Part shown: positions 1-9,640 of the stretch, one piece after another | Position numbering within the stretch: the stretch's first letter is position 1 | Layout: each line of letters opens with the position of its first letter | Source of the DNA: an uncultured Eubacteriales bacterium | GTDB taxonomy: Bacteria; Bacillota; Clostridia; Oscillospirales; Oscillospiraceae | DNA: 37,676 nt | Direction: 5' to 3' | Assembly: GCA_902477055.1 (NCBI GenBank) | Contig: CABSFY010000007.1 | Location: 1-37,676 of the forward strand | The notes under the pieces: generated by a model | What the model was told of the DNA's origin: nothing | Databases searched by the model: none | The model's input: only the letters and a program-made list of their open reading frames with translations | Position numbers and translations under genes: made by a program

Positions 1-40
1 ACCACCGGCCACGGTTCACTCATCGATACTGCCAGCAGCG

Positions 41-127
41 GCGGGATGGGGGCATCCCGCCCTACGGACGGGTTTCAATGGTGCCTGCAACGGGCGGTCA
101 TTGACCGCCCCTGCGGCGTGGAACGAT
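41..127. repeat. Two palindromic intergenic repeat modules
   Basis: Positions 41-60 form a hairpin (GCGGGATG, four G, CATCCCGC) followed by CCTACGG. Positions 91-109 form a second palindrome (GGGCGGTCA / TTGACCGCCC) followed by CTGCGGCGTGGAACGAT. The second module recurs at 9641-9689 and, inverted, at 15571-15617. This is therefore a dispersed repeat family rather than a site specific to the next gene. No gene is seen in 1-178. Confidence 0.7.
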
Positions 128-178
128 ATTGCATACGGCATTTTTTCGGCAAAAATCCCTATATTGGAGGACTTACAT

Positions 179-1126
179 ATGATGTACGAACGAACCGAGC
201 GGATCCGGGAAGAGGTGACGCGGGTTATTGTTGGCAAGGATGCGGTCGTGGACCGGGTGCTGATGGCAATTCTTGCAAAGGGCCACGTGCTGCTCGACGA
301 CGTTCCCGGCGTGGGCAAGACGACGATGGCGCTGGCCTTCGCGCGGACGCTGGGGCTGGAAACGCGGCGCGTCCAGTTCACGCCGGACACGCTGCCATCG
401 GACATCCTCGGCTTTTCGGTCTACGACAAGCAGAGCGGGAAGCTCGACTACAAGCCCGGCGCGGTTATGACGAATCTTCTGCTGGCCGACGAGATCAACC
501 GCACGTCCAGCCGGACGCAGGCGGCGCTGCTGGAGGCGATGGAGGAACGACGCGTTACGATTGATGGAGTGACGCATGAGCTGCCGGTTCCGTTCGCTGT
601 GCTGGCGACGCAGAACCCCGTCGGCTCGGCGGGTACGCAGCGGCTGCCGGCCTCGCAGCTCGACCGCTTTCTGGTCCGGCTGCACATGGGCTACCCCGAC
701 CGGGCGGCGCAGCTTGCCATCATGAAGGAGCGCCATCACGCCGATCCCCTCGATGCGGTGCAGCCCGTGACGGATATCGCGACGCTGCGGCGGCTGATCG
801 ACGAGGTTGCGCAGGTCTTTATCGCAGATTCTGTCTATGATTACGTTGCAAAACTGGTTGAGGGTACGCGGTCGCATCCCTACGTTGAGCTGGGTGTCAG
901 TCCGCGCGGCGCGTTGGCCGTCTGCCGGTGCGCGAAGGCGTATGCCTATTTGCAGCGGCGGGATTATGTCGTGCCGGAGGATGTCGCGGCGGTGCTGCCG
1001 GACGTTTGCGCCCACCGGCTGGTGATGAGCGCAAAGGCGCGGCTGCATGAATACACGCCGGAATCGGCACTGAGTGAGCTGTTGCAAGAAATTACGCCCC
1101 CGGCCGTGCGGGAGTTCGCGCCGTGA
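179..1126 (+). CDS. MoxR-family AAA+ ATPase
   Basis: The protein has 315 residues. Walker A is PGVGKTT with Lys at residue 47, Walker B is LLLADEIN with Asp104-Glu105, and an ATQNP sensor-1 segment follows. The C-terminal part resembles the usual AAA lid. MoxR ATPases are thought to act as chaperones that assemble or activate partner complexes. In this gene order they accompany DUF58 and transglutaminase-like membrane proteins, and exactly those follow here. The ATG at 179 is chosen because GGAGG at 166-170 lies eight bases upstream; the frame is open further upstream but has no ribosome site there. The stop overlaps the next start by four bases, so translation is probably coupled. The client of this set is not known from the sequence. 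Confidence 0.92.
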   Translation: MMYERTERIREEVTRVIVGKDAVVDRVLMAILAKGHVLLDDVPGVGKTTMALAFARTLGLETRRVQFTPDTLPSDILGFSVYDKQSGKLDYKPGAVMTNLLLADEINRTSSRTQAALLEAMEERRVTIDGVTHELPVPFAVLATQNPVGSAGTQRLPASQLDRFLVRLHMGYPDRAAQLAIMKERHHADPLDAVQPVTDIATLRRLIDEVAQVFIADSVYDYVAKLVEGTRSHPYVELGVSPRGALAVCRCAKAYAYLQRRDYVVPEDVAAVLPDVCAHRLVMSAKARLHEYTPESALSELLQEITPPAVREFAP

Positions 1127-2241
1127 GGCGAGGCACGATGCTCGGTGCGGCGATCGTCTGGCTGTGCGCGGCGTTCGGGCTGCTGCTGACCGTGCTTTGG
1201 ACGGGCAGCGCTGCGGCGCTGACTGCGTTGGCTGCGCTGGTTGTTTTTGTGCTGGTCGCGGGCATTTTGAGCGCGTTACAGGCGCGAAACGTGTCGCTTC
1301 GGCTGACGCTGCCGCCGTCTGCGGCGAAAAACGAGGACATTCGCGGCCTGTTGACGATAGCGGCGGACACGCGGCTGCCGGTCGGCCGGGTCGCCTGCGA
1401 ATTGACGCTGGAAAACGTGCTGACCGGCGAACGGGATGCGATCCTTCTCCGCGCCGCGCCGGGGCAGACGGCGTTTTTCTTCCGCGCCGACCACTGCGGA
1501 CAGGTGCGCCTGCGCGTGAAGCGGGCGACGCTGACCGGCCTGACGGGGCTGGGCTGCAAGTGCGTCAAAACCGATGCCGCCGCGCAGCTCACGGTCCTGC
1601 CGGACACGTTTGCGCCGGAGGTGTTCCTGCGCATCGACCCCGCGCGGAGCGACGAGAGCGACGAGGCCCCCGACCGCCGGGGCAGCGACCTGACCGAGCC
1701 TTATGCGCTGCGGGAGTATCAGCCCGGCGACAGTCTGAAGCAGCTGCACTGGAAGCTCTCGGAGAAGCTCGACCGGCTGATCGTCCGCGAGGGCAGTGCG
1801 CCCGTGTCGCGTTCGCTTTTGATTCTCTGGGATCGCGGCGGGGACGCTGCCGCGCTCGACGCGCAGGCCGAGGTGCTGTTTTCCGTCTGCCAGGCCGTCG
1901 GGCAGGAGGGCTTCCGCTTTACCCTCGGCTGGACGGCGCACGACGGGCTGCATCTGGCAGAGGCCGCGCCGGAAACGGAAACAATTTTTGAAACGCTTGC
2001 CCTGACGCTGCGCGATGCGCCGGCGCGAGACGATGTGCTGGCCGCCGCGCTGGAGGCGCAGGGGCCGCTGGACTTCGGCAAGGCCGTTTGCCTGTGCGCC
2101 GCCGTTTCGCCCGCACTGGCGGAGCTGACCGGCGCGGACACGACGGTGCTGCTGTGCGGCACGGCGGCGGACGGCGATCTGCCGACCGTCTGCTTCACCC
2201 CGACGGACTATGAGGCCGCGCTGCGGCATCTGGAGCTTTGA
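1123..2241 (+). CDS. DUF58 domain protein
   Basis: The protein has 372 residues with a GTG start inside the GTGA overlap with the MoxR gene; ATG at 1138 is an alternative start. The N-terminus carries two closely spaced hydrophobic segments (about residues 6-24 and 28-48), as expected for a membrane-anchored DUF58 protein. The signature region around residues 190-220 (DLTEPYALREYQPGD, then QLHWKLSEK and REG) is typical of the family. A von Willebrand A-like fold is usual after it, but the metal-site residues are not clear by eye. The gene sits between moxR and a transglutaminase-like gene, a conserved trio. The proteins are thought to form a MoxR-dependent membrane complex; substrate unknown. 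Confidence 0.88.
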   Translation: MRRGTMLGAAIVWLCAAFGLLLTVLWTGSAAALTALAALVVFVLVAGILSALQARNVSLRLTLPPSAAKNEDIRGLLTIAADTRLPVGRVACELTLENVLTGERDAILLRAAPGQTAFFFRADHCGQVRLRVKRATLTGLTGLGCKCVKTDAAAQLTVLPDTFAPEVFLRIDPARSDESDEAPDRRGSDLTEPYALREYQPGDSLKQLHWKLSEKLDRLIVREGSAPVSRSLLILWDRGGDAAALDAQAEVLFSVCQAVGQEGFRFTLGWTAHDGLHLAEAAPETETIFETLALTLRDAPARDDVLAAALEAQGPLDFGKAVCLCAAVSPALAELTGADTTVLLCGTAADGDLPTVCFTPTDYEAALRHLEL

Positions 2242-2243
2242 AC

Positions 2244-4325
2244 ATGAAACGATCGACCGGTTTTTGCACGGTGCGCGCGCCGGGAAAAACGGAATATCGC
2301 CCCCTCGCCGCGCTGCCCGCCGCCGGACTGCTGTCCGCCGGGGCGGCGTGGCTGCTCGGCGTTCCGCTCTGGGCGGCGGCGGGCTGCATTGTGCTGTGCG
2401 CGGGGCTGCTGGCGGCGGAGCGTTGGCGCTTTTTGCCGGCTGTCGTGCTGGCGCTGACGGCCCTGTTCTGCGCGGTGTTTTACCGGCAGGTCGGGGCGGG
2501 ACTATTACAATATTGCAATGCACTGCTGGAACGGCTGACGGCGCTGACGGGACGCATCCATTTGCCCTTTGCGGTGGGGGAAACGCCGCAGACCGGCTGG
2601 CTGGTTGCGCCGCTGTGCCTGCTGCCGGCGCTGGCGGCCTGTCGCAGTGTGCGGCGGGGCGGGCTTGCGTTTTGCGCGGCGAGCTGGCTGGTGTTCGCGC
2701 CGGGCTGCGCACTGGGCTTTTTCGCGCCGGAGGGTCTGCTGCTTCTGGCGGCGGGGACGGCGGCACTGCTGCTGTACCGCGAACGGGCGGTCCGGTGGAC
2801 GGCGCTCGCGCTGGTGCTGGCCTGCGCAGTGGCGCTCTCGCCGCTGGCGCTGTTGACCGTGCCGGAAAGCGGCCTGCCGCAGGCGCTGCACCGGACGCTG
2901 CATGAGCTGCGCTACGACGGTACGGACCGGGCCATGCCGGAGGGCGACCTGCGTGACCTGCCCGCCCGCAGCTGGAGCGACACGCCCGCGCTGGCCCTGA
3001 CGATGGAAACGCCGCAGAAGCTGTACCTGCGCGGCTTTCTGGGTGAGCGCTATACGGACAGCGGCTGGGCGGCGCTGGAAAATTCGACGCTGACCGACGC
3101 GGCCGACCGCTTCTATCTGCTGCATGAAAACGGCTTTTATGCCCAGAGCAGCATCGGGAGCGCGGCAAAATCGGTTGACATAATATCGACATCGACTCTG
3201 ACCGTTACCAATCTCGCCGCCTGTGCCGGGCAGCAGTACCTGCCCTACGCGCTCGTCGGGAGCGGCACGCTCGATGCCGCCGTGATCGCCGACAACCGGA
3301 CGACGGGAACGCGCGAAACGGTGACGCTCCAATATCTCCCCGGCAGCGTGCCGGAGTGGTACGCGCTGCAAAGCGCCCTCGCCGCCGCGCAGGACAGGGC
3401 GGCGGTCGAGGCCTATCTCGCGCAGGAGCAGCAGTACCGCGACTTCGTGAACGAGCGCTATTTGCAGCTCACATCAGCCGCTGCGGATGCCGCCGCGCGG
3501 ATGCTGGAGGGCCATATAACGGGCCGGACGCTGCCGGAGCTGCGCGGGGCGACCCTCGACGCACTGGAGGAGCATCTGACCTATGACGAAACGGCTGCGA
3601 CGGCCTGCGGCGATGAGGAATTCCTGACCCACCTGCTGGCGACCGGCGGGCGGGGCTACGATGTGCATTACGCGACAGCCGCCGTGCTGCTGCTGCGGTA
3701 CTGCGGCGTTCCGGCGCGGTATGTCGAGGGCTACTATCTGCCCGCCGCCGAGGCCGCGCAGTCCGTGACGCTGACCGAGCGCCATGCCCACGCCTGGGCG
3801 GAGTATTACCTCGACGGTGTCGGCTGGGTGCCGTTCGAGGTGACACCGGGCTATATGGATAACGAGGAAAGCACGCTCACGGCGGTGTCCGAGAAGGAAT
3901 ACGAGAACACGCAGCTTCCGCCGCCCGTGCAGCAGCAGCCGCAGACACAGCACAGGCCGCAGCGGACCGTGCGGCCGATCTGGCTGCTGGTGCTGGTTCC
4001 GCTGCTGCTTGCGGCGGCGATTGTCCGGACGGTTTTGTGCCGCCGCCGGCTGAAAAAGCGCCTTGCCGCGCTGGAAGCCGCTGAGGCAAGGCAGGCCGTT
4101 GCGGGCTGGTACGGCTACGCCGTCTGGCTACAGCAGAAAACCGGCCTGCGGCTGGAAAATGCCGAGGCCGAGGCGCTCAACCGCGAGGCGCTGTTCAGCG
4201 ACCACCCGATGAACGCGGTGCAGGCGGCGCAGATGCGGGCCTACGCCGAGACCGTCCGCGCCGAATGCCGGAAGCGGAACGTCTGGCAGCGACTTTGCGA
4301 CCGCTGGCTGCGGTGCCTATATTAA
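2244..4325 (+). CDS. Transglutaminase-like membrane protein (TgpA/DUF3488 type), nucleophile replaced
   Basis: The protein has 693 residues. Several hydrophobic segments lie in residues 15-210, then an extracellular region with a transglutaminase-core domain (about residues 440-545), one more membrane segment (about 580-600) and a cytoplasmic tail. The core motifs are recognisable: GYDVHYATA at the nucleophile position, GVPARYVEGY, HAHAWAEYY with His516, and WVPFEVTPGY. The nucleophile position is Asp473 (codon GAT at 3660-3662) where Cys is expected, and Glu532 occupies the acidic position. The start at ATG 2244 is preferred because GGAG lies at 2232-2235; TTG 2238 is possible. The gene follows moxR and DUF58 with a two-base gap. 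Activity as a classical transglutaminase or protease is doubtful. Confidence 0.85.
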   Translation: MKRSTGFCTVRAPGKTEYRPLAALPAAGLLSAGAAWLLGVPLWAAAGCIVLCAGLLAAERWRFLPAVVLALTALFCAVFYRQVGAGLLQYCNALLERLTALTGRIHLPFAVGETPQTGWLVAPLCLLPALAACRSVRRGGLAFCAASWLVFAPGCALGFFAPEGLLLLAAGTAALLLYRERAVRWTALALVLACAVALSPLALLTVPESGLPQALHRTLHELRYDGTDRAMPEGDLRDLPARSWSDTPALALTMETPQKLYLRGFLGERYTDSGWAALENSTLTDAADRFYLLHENGFYAQSSIGSAAKSVDIISTSTLTVTNLAACAGQQYLPYALVGSGTLDAAVIADNRTTGTRETVTLQYLPGSVPEWYALQSALAAAQDRAAVEAYLAQEQQYRDFVNERYLQLTSAAADAAARMLEGHITGRTLPELRGATLDALEEHLTYDETAATACGDEEFLTHLLATGGRGYDVHYATAAVLLLRYCGVPARYVEGYYLPAAEAAQSVTLTERHAHAWAEYYLDGVGWVPFEVTPGYMDNEESTLTAVSEKEYENTQLPPPVQQQPQTQHRPQRTVRPIWLLVLVPLLLAAAIVRTVLCRRRLKKRLAALEAAEARQAVAGWYGYAVWLQQKTGLRLENAEAEALNREALFSDHPMNAVQAAQMRAYAETVRAECRKRNVWQRLCDRWLRCLY

Positions 4326-4337
4326 ATCAACAATTCT

Positions 4338-4520
4338 GTCATTGCGAGGAGCGAAGCGACGTGGCAATCTTGTGCGGAAGGCTCTGAATTCGCCGAAGCC
4401 ATCCGGAATCATGGAATGATTCTGCGAGATTGCCACGGCCCTTTCAGGGCCGACCGGCAAGCGGAGTGGCCGCATCCGTAAGGTGGCAAAGCTGCCAACG
4501 GCTGCGACATCGCAATGACA
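4338..4520. repeat. MITE-like repeat, about 183 bp, copy 1
   Basis: The element starts GTCATTGCGAGGAGCGAAGC and ends CATCGCAATGAC, so the ends are inverted repeats. Inside, GTGGCAATCT is answered by AGATTGCCAC. A second copy of nearly equal length lies inverted at 32593-32773, and end fragments occur at 32883-32907 and 37651-37676. No transposase is encoded, so it is a non-autonomous or palindromic repeat. It fills most of the 235-base gap between the transglutaminase gene and the surface-protein gene; no convincing promoter is seen in the gap. Confidence 0.75.
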
Positions 4521-4560
4521 AGAAAACAATCTTCATAATCGTCGGAGGAGGACTATAACC

Positions 4561-7500
4561 ATGCGGAAATTTTTGATTTTTCTGCTCTGTGCGGCACTGC
4601 TTTGCTCCGCGTTACCGGTCGTTTCGGCTGAGGGCGGCGGGCATTTCATCCTGACGGCCCTGACCGCCGGGCAGACGCTCATTGCCCCGTGCGCGATCGA
4701 GTACGAGGCGGGGCAGACGCTGCGGCAGGCGCTGCTGGCTGCCGAACCGACCTTCGGCGGGCTGGGGACCGGCTTCATCACCGATGTCAACGGCGTTGCG
4801 GGCAACTACACCGTGTTCTATGACAACGGCGGCTATTCGCTCGACGCGCCCGCCGCCGGGGTCACGACGCTGCTGATCTCCGAGCGCGAGAGCTGTCCGA
4901 ACGAGGTTTTGGCGCTCAACGCCGCCCTCGGCGCGTTCAATCTGCGCACGGACAACGTGCAGAACGACCCCGCTGCCAAGGCCGCCTACGCACGGGCGCT
5001 GAACGCACTGCGCTCCGCCGACGCGGCGACGGCGGCGACGCTGCTTGCCGAGCTGAACGCGGCGGTCGCTGCCTACGAGGCCGTGCTGGCCGGGCCGAAA
5101 TATACCGTTACGATCTCCGCAACCGGTGCGAAGCACCTCACGCTGACCGATGCCTACGGCAACGTCACCGAAACTGACGGCACGCAGGCGCGAGTCGTTG
5201 CGGGCGAATACACCTTCCGCCTCTCCGACGGCGGCAACAACCGCACGGAGGGCGGCCTGACGGTTAGCGGCGATGTGAACAAAAGCGTCACGCTGCCAAC
5301 CGGGCAATGGTTCGGCGCGGTTTCCCTGCGCCATACGTCCGGCGCAGGCGATTACGCCTACAAGGGCGACGGCGCGACCTACTTTGTTGAGGATTTCCGG
5401 ACGCAGGTCTATCTGAACGCGCAGATGGGCGCCGTCCCGGACGAGAAAACGACCGCGCTTTACGCCTGCTACGTCGGCCGGAACGGCACGGACTACGGTG
5501 ACGGCACGGTCAGCTCCAACCGCCGGAGCTGGGAAAGCACGCAGGCGCTGCTGCCCGCGCTGCTGAACGCCGACATGACCGGCCGCAGCTTCACGCTGGA
5601 GGCCCGCTACCCGGATGCTGACGGCTGCACGCAAATTCAGTCCTATCCCGTCCGCATCGAGCGCACGCCGACACTGGCCGCGCTGACCGTCACGGGCGAC
5701 GGCACGGTCCTCCCGCTGGACTTCGCGCCGCAGACGACGGACTACACCGTGTCCACCGTTTCCGATACGCTGGAGCTGACCGCGACGGCATTCGGGATGA
5801 ATGGATACACTGTTACATTTAACAATCAGACGAGCGGCACCGTGTCCGTGCAGGACGGCGACACGATTACCGTCCGTGTCGCGCACGAAAGCGGCGTGCA
5901 GACGGCTTATACCCTGCACGTCAAAAAGGCCGCCGCCGTCACTGTCGCGCTGGCGCTGCCGGACGCGGCAACGACCGTCAGCGTCTATAACGCCGCCGGG
6001 TATCTGATCGCGCCGGTCGAAAACGGAACTTATCGCCTCATTCCCGGCGAGAAATACAGCTACATTTCGACAAAAAGCAAATATTTCCACACCACGGCCG
6101 ACTTCACCGCCGCTGCCGGCCTGACCGTTTCGGTCGCCGCGCCGGAAGCGGAGGACCGCCTGACCAATTTTGCGTTTTACAGCGCAAAGAACCCTGCGAA
6201 CAGCGTCGAGCTCCCCATTACGCCCACGCCGCAGGCCGCCGCGCATGAATACACCCTGACGTTCCCCGATGCCAACACGGCGCTCTACGCGCAGGCGACC
6301 TGTTCCGACAGCGCTTACCGCATTTTCGCGCAGTACCGCGCCCAGACCGCGCAGACCCAGACCAACGGCGCGGAAAAGCAGCAGGAGCTGACCGCCGTGG
6401 TCGATCCGAACGGCTCGGCGAAGCCTTGCAGCCAGCTCCTTGCCGTCGGCGGCAACTCCAACACGCTGACGCTCCGCTTGCAGCGGGAGAACGGCGGCGT
6501 GACCTATTATCAGGAGTACACGGTCCGCATCGTGCGGCGGTTGACGCTGCGCGACCTGTCGCTCTCGGCCGGCGGGTCCGCGCTGCAATTCATGGACGCG
6601 GATGGTGCGGCGGTTAGTAGCTTCAAGCGTGACGTGACGGATTACAACGTCCGCGTCGTGCTTGGCACGCGGGAGCTGACTCTGAACGGCACGCTGCGCA
6701 GCGTCCTGAGCGAGGGCAACCCGAACAGCGGCGGCTATACCGTGCTGGTCAACGGCGAACCGCATAACGCGTTGAATGGCATCTCTGTCCCGCTCGACGA
6801 TACGGCGGAGCCGGAGAACCTGACGCTGACGGTCTGCCACAATGACCCGGCGGCGGTCCAAACGGAATATCACATTAAAATTCAGAAAGCCCCGCCGTCC
6901 TACGTGACGGTCCGCACGACGCCGGAAAACGCCGTGGCCTTCCTCGTAAACGTGCATACCGGCCGCGCCGTGACGGCGGACGCGGACGGGCGCTTCCCGC
7001 TGATCCCCGGCGACCGCTACCAGCTCACCGTGACCGCCGCCGGGTACGTCGGCTTCCGCAACGAGGCCTACGTCGCCCCGGAAGCGGACGAAACGCTGGC
7101 CGTCGCGCTGAAAAAGGCAGTCAAAAACGACAAGCTGCAAGACTTAACAGCCGAATGGCCGGGCTTCCGCGCCGATGCGTACAACAACGGCGTGATCGAC
7201 GCGCCGGCCCCGACCACCGCAGAGGATGCCGTCCTGTACTGGGCGGTCCGGCTCGGCGAGGGCTTTTCCGCCGACGCGGCGGGCTGCCCGATCATCGTGG
7301 ACGATAGCCTGTACGCCTACGCGGGACAAAAGATCTATCGTATCGACAAAAACGACGGCACCATCCTTGCCACCGGCAAAATGGACCACAAATCGAGCTT
7401 CGCCATCAACTCGCCGACCTACGCCGAGGGCATGATCTTCGTCGGCCTGGCCGACGGCTGCGTACAGGCCTTCGACGCGGTGACGCTGGAAGCGCTCTGG

Positions 7501-9408
7501 ATTTACCGCGACGCGTTAGGCGGCCAGCCGAATTGCCCGCTGGTGTACCATGACGGGTATCTCTATACCGGCTTCTGGCGGCAGGAAACGCAGGCAGCAA
7601 ACTTCGTCTGCCTCAGCGTGACGGACGAGGACCCGACGCGCTCGGACGAAACAAAATATGCCACGTGGTATTACACATCCAAGGGCGGCTTCTACTGGGC
7701 GGGCGCTTACGTCTGCGACCGGTTCGCGCTCGTCCCGACCGACGACGGCGAAGCGGGCTATCTCACCGGCCACAGCCGCATCCTGTCCTTCGACCCGCGC
7801 ACGGGTGCGCTGCTCGACGAGCTGACCCTGCCGGACACCGGCGACGCAAGAAGCTCTATTACATTTATTCCAGAAGCAGCAAACAGCGCCGCCGGAACCG
7901 CATATTTCACCACGAAGGGCGGCTATTTTTACAGTCTGACCGTCGATGCGGACGGGAAGCTCGGCAAGCTGCGGAGCGTCCGCCTTTCCAACGGCGGCGA
8001 CGACCCGACGAAGCCCGCCATGAGCACCTGCACCCCGACGATCTACAACGGCCGGGCTTACGTCGGCGTGTCCGGCACGTCGCAGTTCGGCCCGTATTCC
8101 GGCCACAATCTGACGGTGATCGACCTCGCGGCGATGGCCGTCGCCTACAGCGTCCCCACGCAGGGCTACCCGCAGACGAGCGGCATCCTGACGACCGCCC
8201 ATGACAAGGGCGACGGGACGGTTTCCGTTTATTTCTTCGACAATTACACGCCCGGTAAGCTGCGCGTTCTGTGCGACCGGCCCGGCCAGACCGAGCCGCT
8301 GATCACGACGCGTGAAACGGCTGTGATCGACGGCAGGACATTGACCTTTGATACGCCCTACGTCCTGTTTACGCCGAACGGGGCACAGGCGCAGTATGCC
8401 ATTTGCAGCCCCGTGATCGACGCGGATGGCACGATCTATTTCAAGAACGACTCGGCTTATCTTATGGCCGTCGGCAGCGTGCCGACTGCGCTGGAGGTCA
8501 CGAAGCAGCCGGACAAGACGGTCTATACCGCCGGAGAGGTCTTTGACCCGACAGGCCTGACCGTCACGGCGAGCTACGCGAACGGAACGACGCGCGACAT
8601 GACAAAGTATCTCGCTTATTCCGACGCGCCGCTGACAACGGACGATACGGCCTTCCAGCTTCGACTGTGCAATGTGATGTATCAGAATAAAGACGGCGCT
8701 GCCGGTGTGGAATTCCATTCCCCGGTTGCCGCCGTGACGCTCGACATCCGCGAAGCCCCCGGCCCGACGGAGCCGACGGAGCCGACCGAACCGACGCAGC
8801 CCACGGAACCCACGGAACCGGACAATCCCCCGGAGCCGCCCGTGCCGACGATCGATTTTGTTGACGTTTCGGCGAATTCGTGGTATAAAAGTGCCGTGGA
8901 TTATGCCGTCGCGCACCGGCTGATGAACGGCGTGGCGGAAAATACCTTCGACCCGGAAGGCTCCATGACCCGCGCGATGCTTGTTACGGTGCTTTGGCGC
9001 TACGCCGGGCAGCCGGCGGAGGGCGAAAATACGTTCTCCGACGTGCCGGACGGGCAGTGGTATTCGCAGGCTGTCGCCTGGGCCGCACACAACGGCGTGG
9101 TCAACGGTGTCGCGCCGGGACAGTTCGACCCGGACGGCAATGTCACGCGCGAACAAATGGCGGTCATTCTATTCCGTTACGCGAATAATTTGGGCCTGAA
9201 CACCGACCGGCGCGGCAATTTCACCGCGTTTGAGGACGCGGCGAAGGTCAGCGGCTATGCACTCGACGCGCTGCAATGGGCCGTCGCCGAAAACGTTGTC
9301 GGCGGCAGCCGCGAGGGCGGCAAGCTCTACCTCAACCCCCAAGGCAACGCTACACGGGCCGAGGTCGCTACCCTCCTGATGCGCTATATCGAAAATATTC
9401 TGAAATAA
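4561..9408 (+). CDS. SLH-anchored surface protein with DUF4430, cadherin-like, PQQ-propeller and Ig-like domains
   Basis: The protein has 1615 residues. A signal peptide ends near residue 24 (LPVVSAEG). A DUF4430 (transcobalamin C-terminal-like) domain covers about residues 27-118. Cadherin-like beta-sandwich segments lie near 370-455 and 690-785. A PQQ-like propeller region runs from about 865 (WPGFRADAYN) to 1308, with repeated strands such as DDSLYAYAGQKIYRIDK. A bacterial Ig-like (Big_3) domain covers about 1312-1395 (KQPDKTVYTAGEVFDPTGL), followed by a Pro-Thr-Glu linker and three SLH domains in 1431-1614. SLH domains bind secondary cell-wall polymer, so the protein should sit on the cell surface. 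A GGAGGAGGA ribosome site lies at 4543-4551. The next genes encode a second DUF4430 protein and an ECF transporter, so a role in capturing the imported vitamin is inferred. The ligand is not shown by sequence. Confidence 0.85.
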   Translation: MRKFLIFLLCAALLCSALPVVSAEGGGHFILTALTAGQTLIAPCAIEYEAGQTLRQALLAAEPTFGGLGTGFITDVNGVAGNYTVFYDNGGYSLDAPAAGVTTLLISERESCPNEVLALNAALGAFNLRTDNVQNDPAAKAAYARALNALRSADAATAATLLAELNAAVAAYEAVLAGPKYTVTISATGAKHLTLTDAYGNVTETDGTQARVVAGEYTFRLSDGGNNRTEGGLTVSGDVNKSVTLPTGQWFGAVSLRHTSGAGDYAYKGDGATYFVEDFRTQVYLNAQMGAVPDEKTTALYACYVGRNGTDYGDGTVSSNRRSWESTQALLPALLNADMTGRSFTLEARYPDADGCTQIQSYPVRIERTPTLAALTVTGDGTVLPLDFAPQTTDYTVSTVSDTLELTATAFGMNGYTVTFNNQTSGTVSVQDGDTITVRVAHESGVQTAYTLHVKKAAAVTVALALPDAATTVSVYNAAGYLIAPVENGTYRLIPGEKYSYISTKSKYFHTTADFTAAAGLTVSVAAPEAEDRLTNFAFYSAKNPANSVELPITPTPQAAAHEYTLTFPDANTALYAQATCSDSAYRIFAQYRAQTAQTQTNGAEKQQELTAVVDPNGSAKPCSQLLAVGGNSNTLTLRLQRENGGVTYYQEYTVRIVRRLTLRDLSLSAGGSALQFMDADGAAVSSFKRDVTDYNVRVVLGTRELTLNGTLRSVLSEGNPNSGGYTVLVNGEPHNALNGISVPLDDTAEPENLTLTVCHNDPAAVQTEYHIKIQKAPPSYVTVRTTPENAVAFLVNVHTGRAVTADADGRFPLIPGDRYQLTVTAAGYVGFRNEAYVAPEADETLAVALKKAVKNDKLQDLTAEWPGFRADAYNNGVIDAPAPTTAEDAVLYWAVRLGEGFSADAAGCPIIVDDSLYAYAGQKIYRIDKNDGTILATGKMDHKSSFAINSPTYAEGMIFVGLADGCVQAFDAVTLEALWIYRDALGGQPNCPLVYHDGYLYTGFWRQETQAANFVCLSVTDEDPTRSDETKYATWYYTSKGGFYWAGAYVCDRFALVPTDDGEAGYLTGHSRILSFDPRTGALLDELTLPDTGDARSSITFIPEAANSAAGTAYFTTKGGYFYSLTVDADGKLGKLRSVRLSNGGDDPTKPAMSTCTPTIYNGRAYVGVSGTSQFGPYSGHNLTVIDLAAMAVAYSVPTQGYPQTSGILTTAHDKGDGTVSVYFFDNYTPGKLRVLCDRPGQTEPLITTRETAVIDGRTLTFDTPYVLFTPNGAQAQYAICSPVIDADGTIYFKNDSAYLMAVGSVPTALEVTKQPDKTVYTAGEVFDPTGLTVTASYANGTTRDMTKYLAYSDAPLTTDDTAFQLRLCNVMYQNKDGAAGVEFHSPVAAVTLDIREAPGPTEPTEPTEPTQPTEPTEPDNPPEPPVPTIDFVDVSANSWYKSAVDYAVAHRLMNGVAENTFDPEGSMTRAMLVTVLWRYAGQPAEGENTFSDVPDGQWYSQAVAWAAHNGVVNGVAPGQFDPDGNVTREQMAVILFRYANNLGLNTDRRGNFTAFEDAAKVSGYALDALQWAVAENVVGGSREGGKLYLNPQGNATRAEVATLLMRYIENILK

Positions 9409-9458
9409 CCAATTACCCCCCCGCATTTCCGCAAATACTGAGTTTGTGGTCTGTGCCT

Positions 9459-9570
9459 TGGCTCCCTCTGAGGAGGCCGCTTCGTTACCTCACAGAGGAA
9501 GGTTTTGAAGGCGCGTACCAGCCAGAGGCTCCCCTGAAAGGGGAGCTGTCGGCGTAGCCGACTGAGGGGG
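9459..9570. repeat. Clostridial-type palindromic intergenic repeat
   Basis: The block contains two facing GGCTCCCTCTGAGG / CCAGAGGCTCCCCT-type ends. A hairpin (GGCTCCCC, TGAAA, GGGGAGC) is followed by TGTCGGCGTAGCCGACTGAG, itself a small hairpin. I recognise the style from intergenic repeats of gut Clostridiales, but only one copy is in this window. It occupies the 330-base gap between the SLH protein and the small DUF4430 protein. It may also act as a transcription stop or mRNA stabiliser. Confidence 0.5.
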
Positions 9571-9600
9571 TTTCGTGCCGACAGGCACACCAATTATATT

Positions 9601-9635
9601 ATTCACTATTCACCATTCACTGTTCACTATTCACT
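9601..9635. repeat. 7-bp tandem repeat, five units
   Basis: There are five consecutive heptamers with consensus ATTCACT (ATTCACT, ATTCACC, ATTCACT, GTTCACT, ATTCACT). It lies in the gap upstream of the small DUF4430 gene. It is non-coding, and slippage here could change spacing to the following gene. Confidence 0.8.
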
Positions 9636-9640
9636 AAATC

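Noticed and set aside
1276..3192. Long open frame on the minus strand opposite the DUF58 and transglutaminase genes
   Set aside because: High-GC shadow frame: Arg/Pro/Ala-rich, no ribosome site, no recognisable domain, and fully opposite well-supported genes.
4326..4560. Possible cobalamin riboswitch in front of the DUF4430/ECF cluster
   Set aside because: No B12-box-like conserved core was found here or in 9409-9738; the sequence is explained by repeats.
4612..9156. Long minus-strand open frames opposite the SLH surface protein
   Set aside because: Composition is Arg/Gly/Val-rich without domains, and the plus-strand protein has clear domains throughout.
9601..9635. Possible CRISPR-like array
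   Set aside because: The heptamers are contiguous with no spacers; no cas genes are present.
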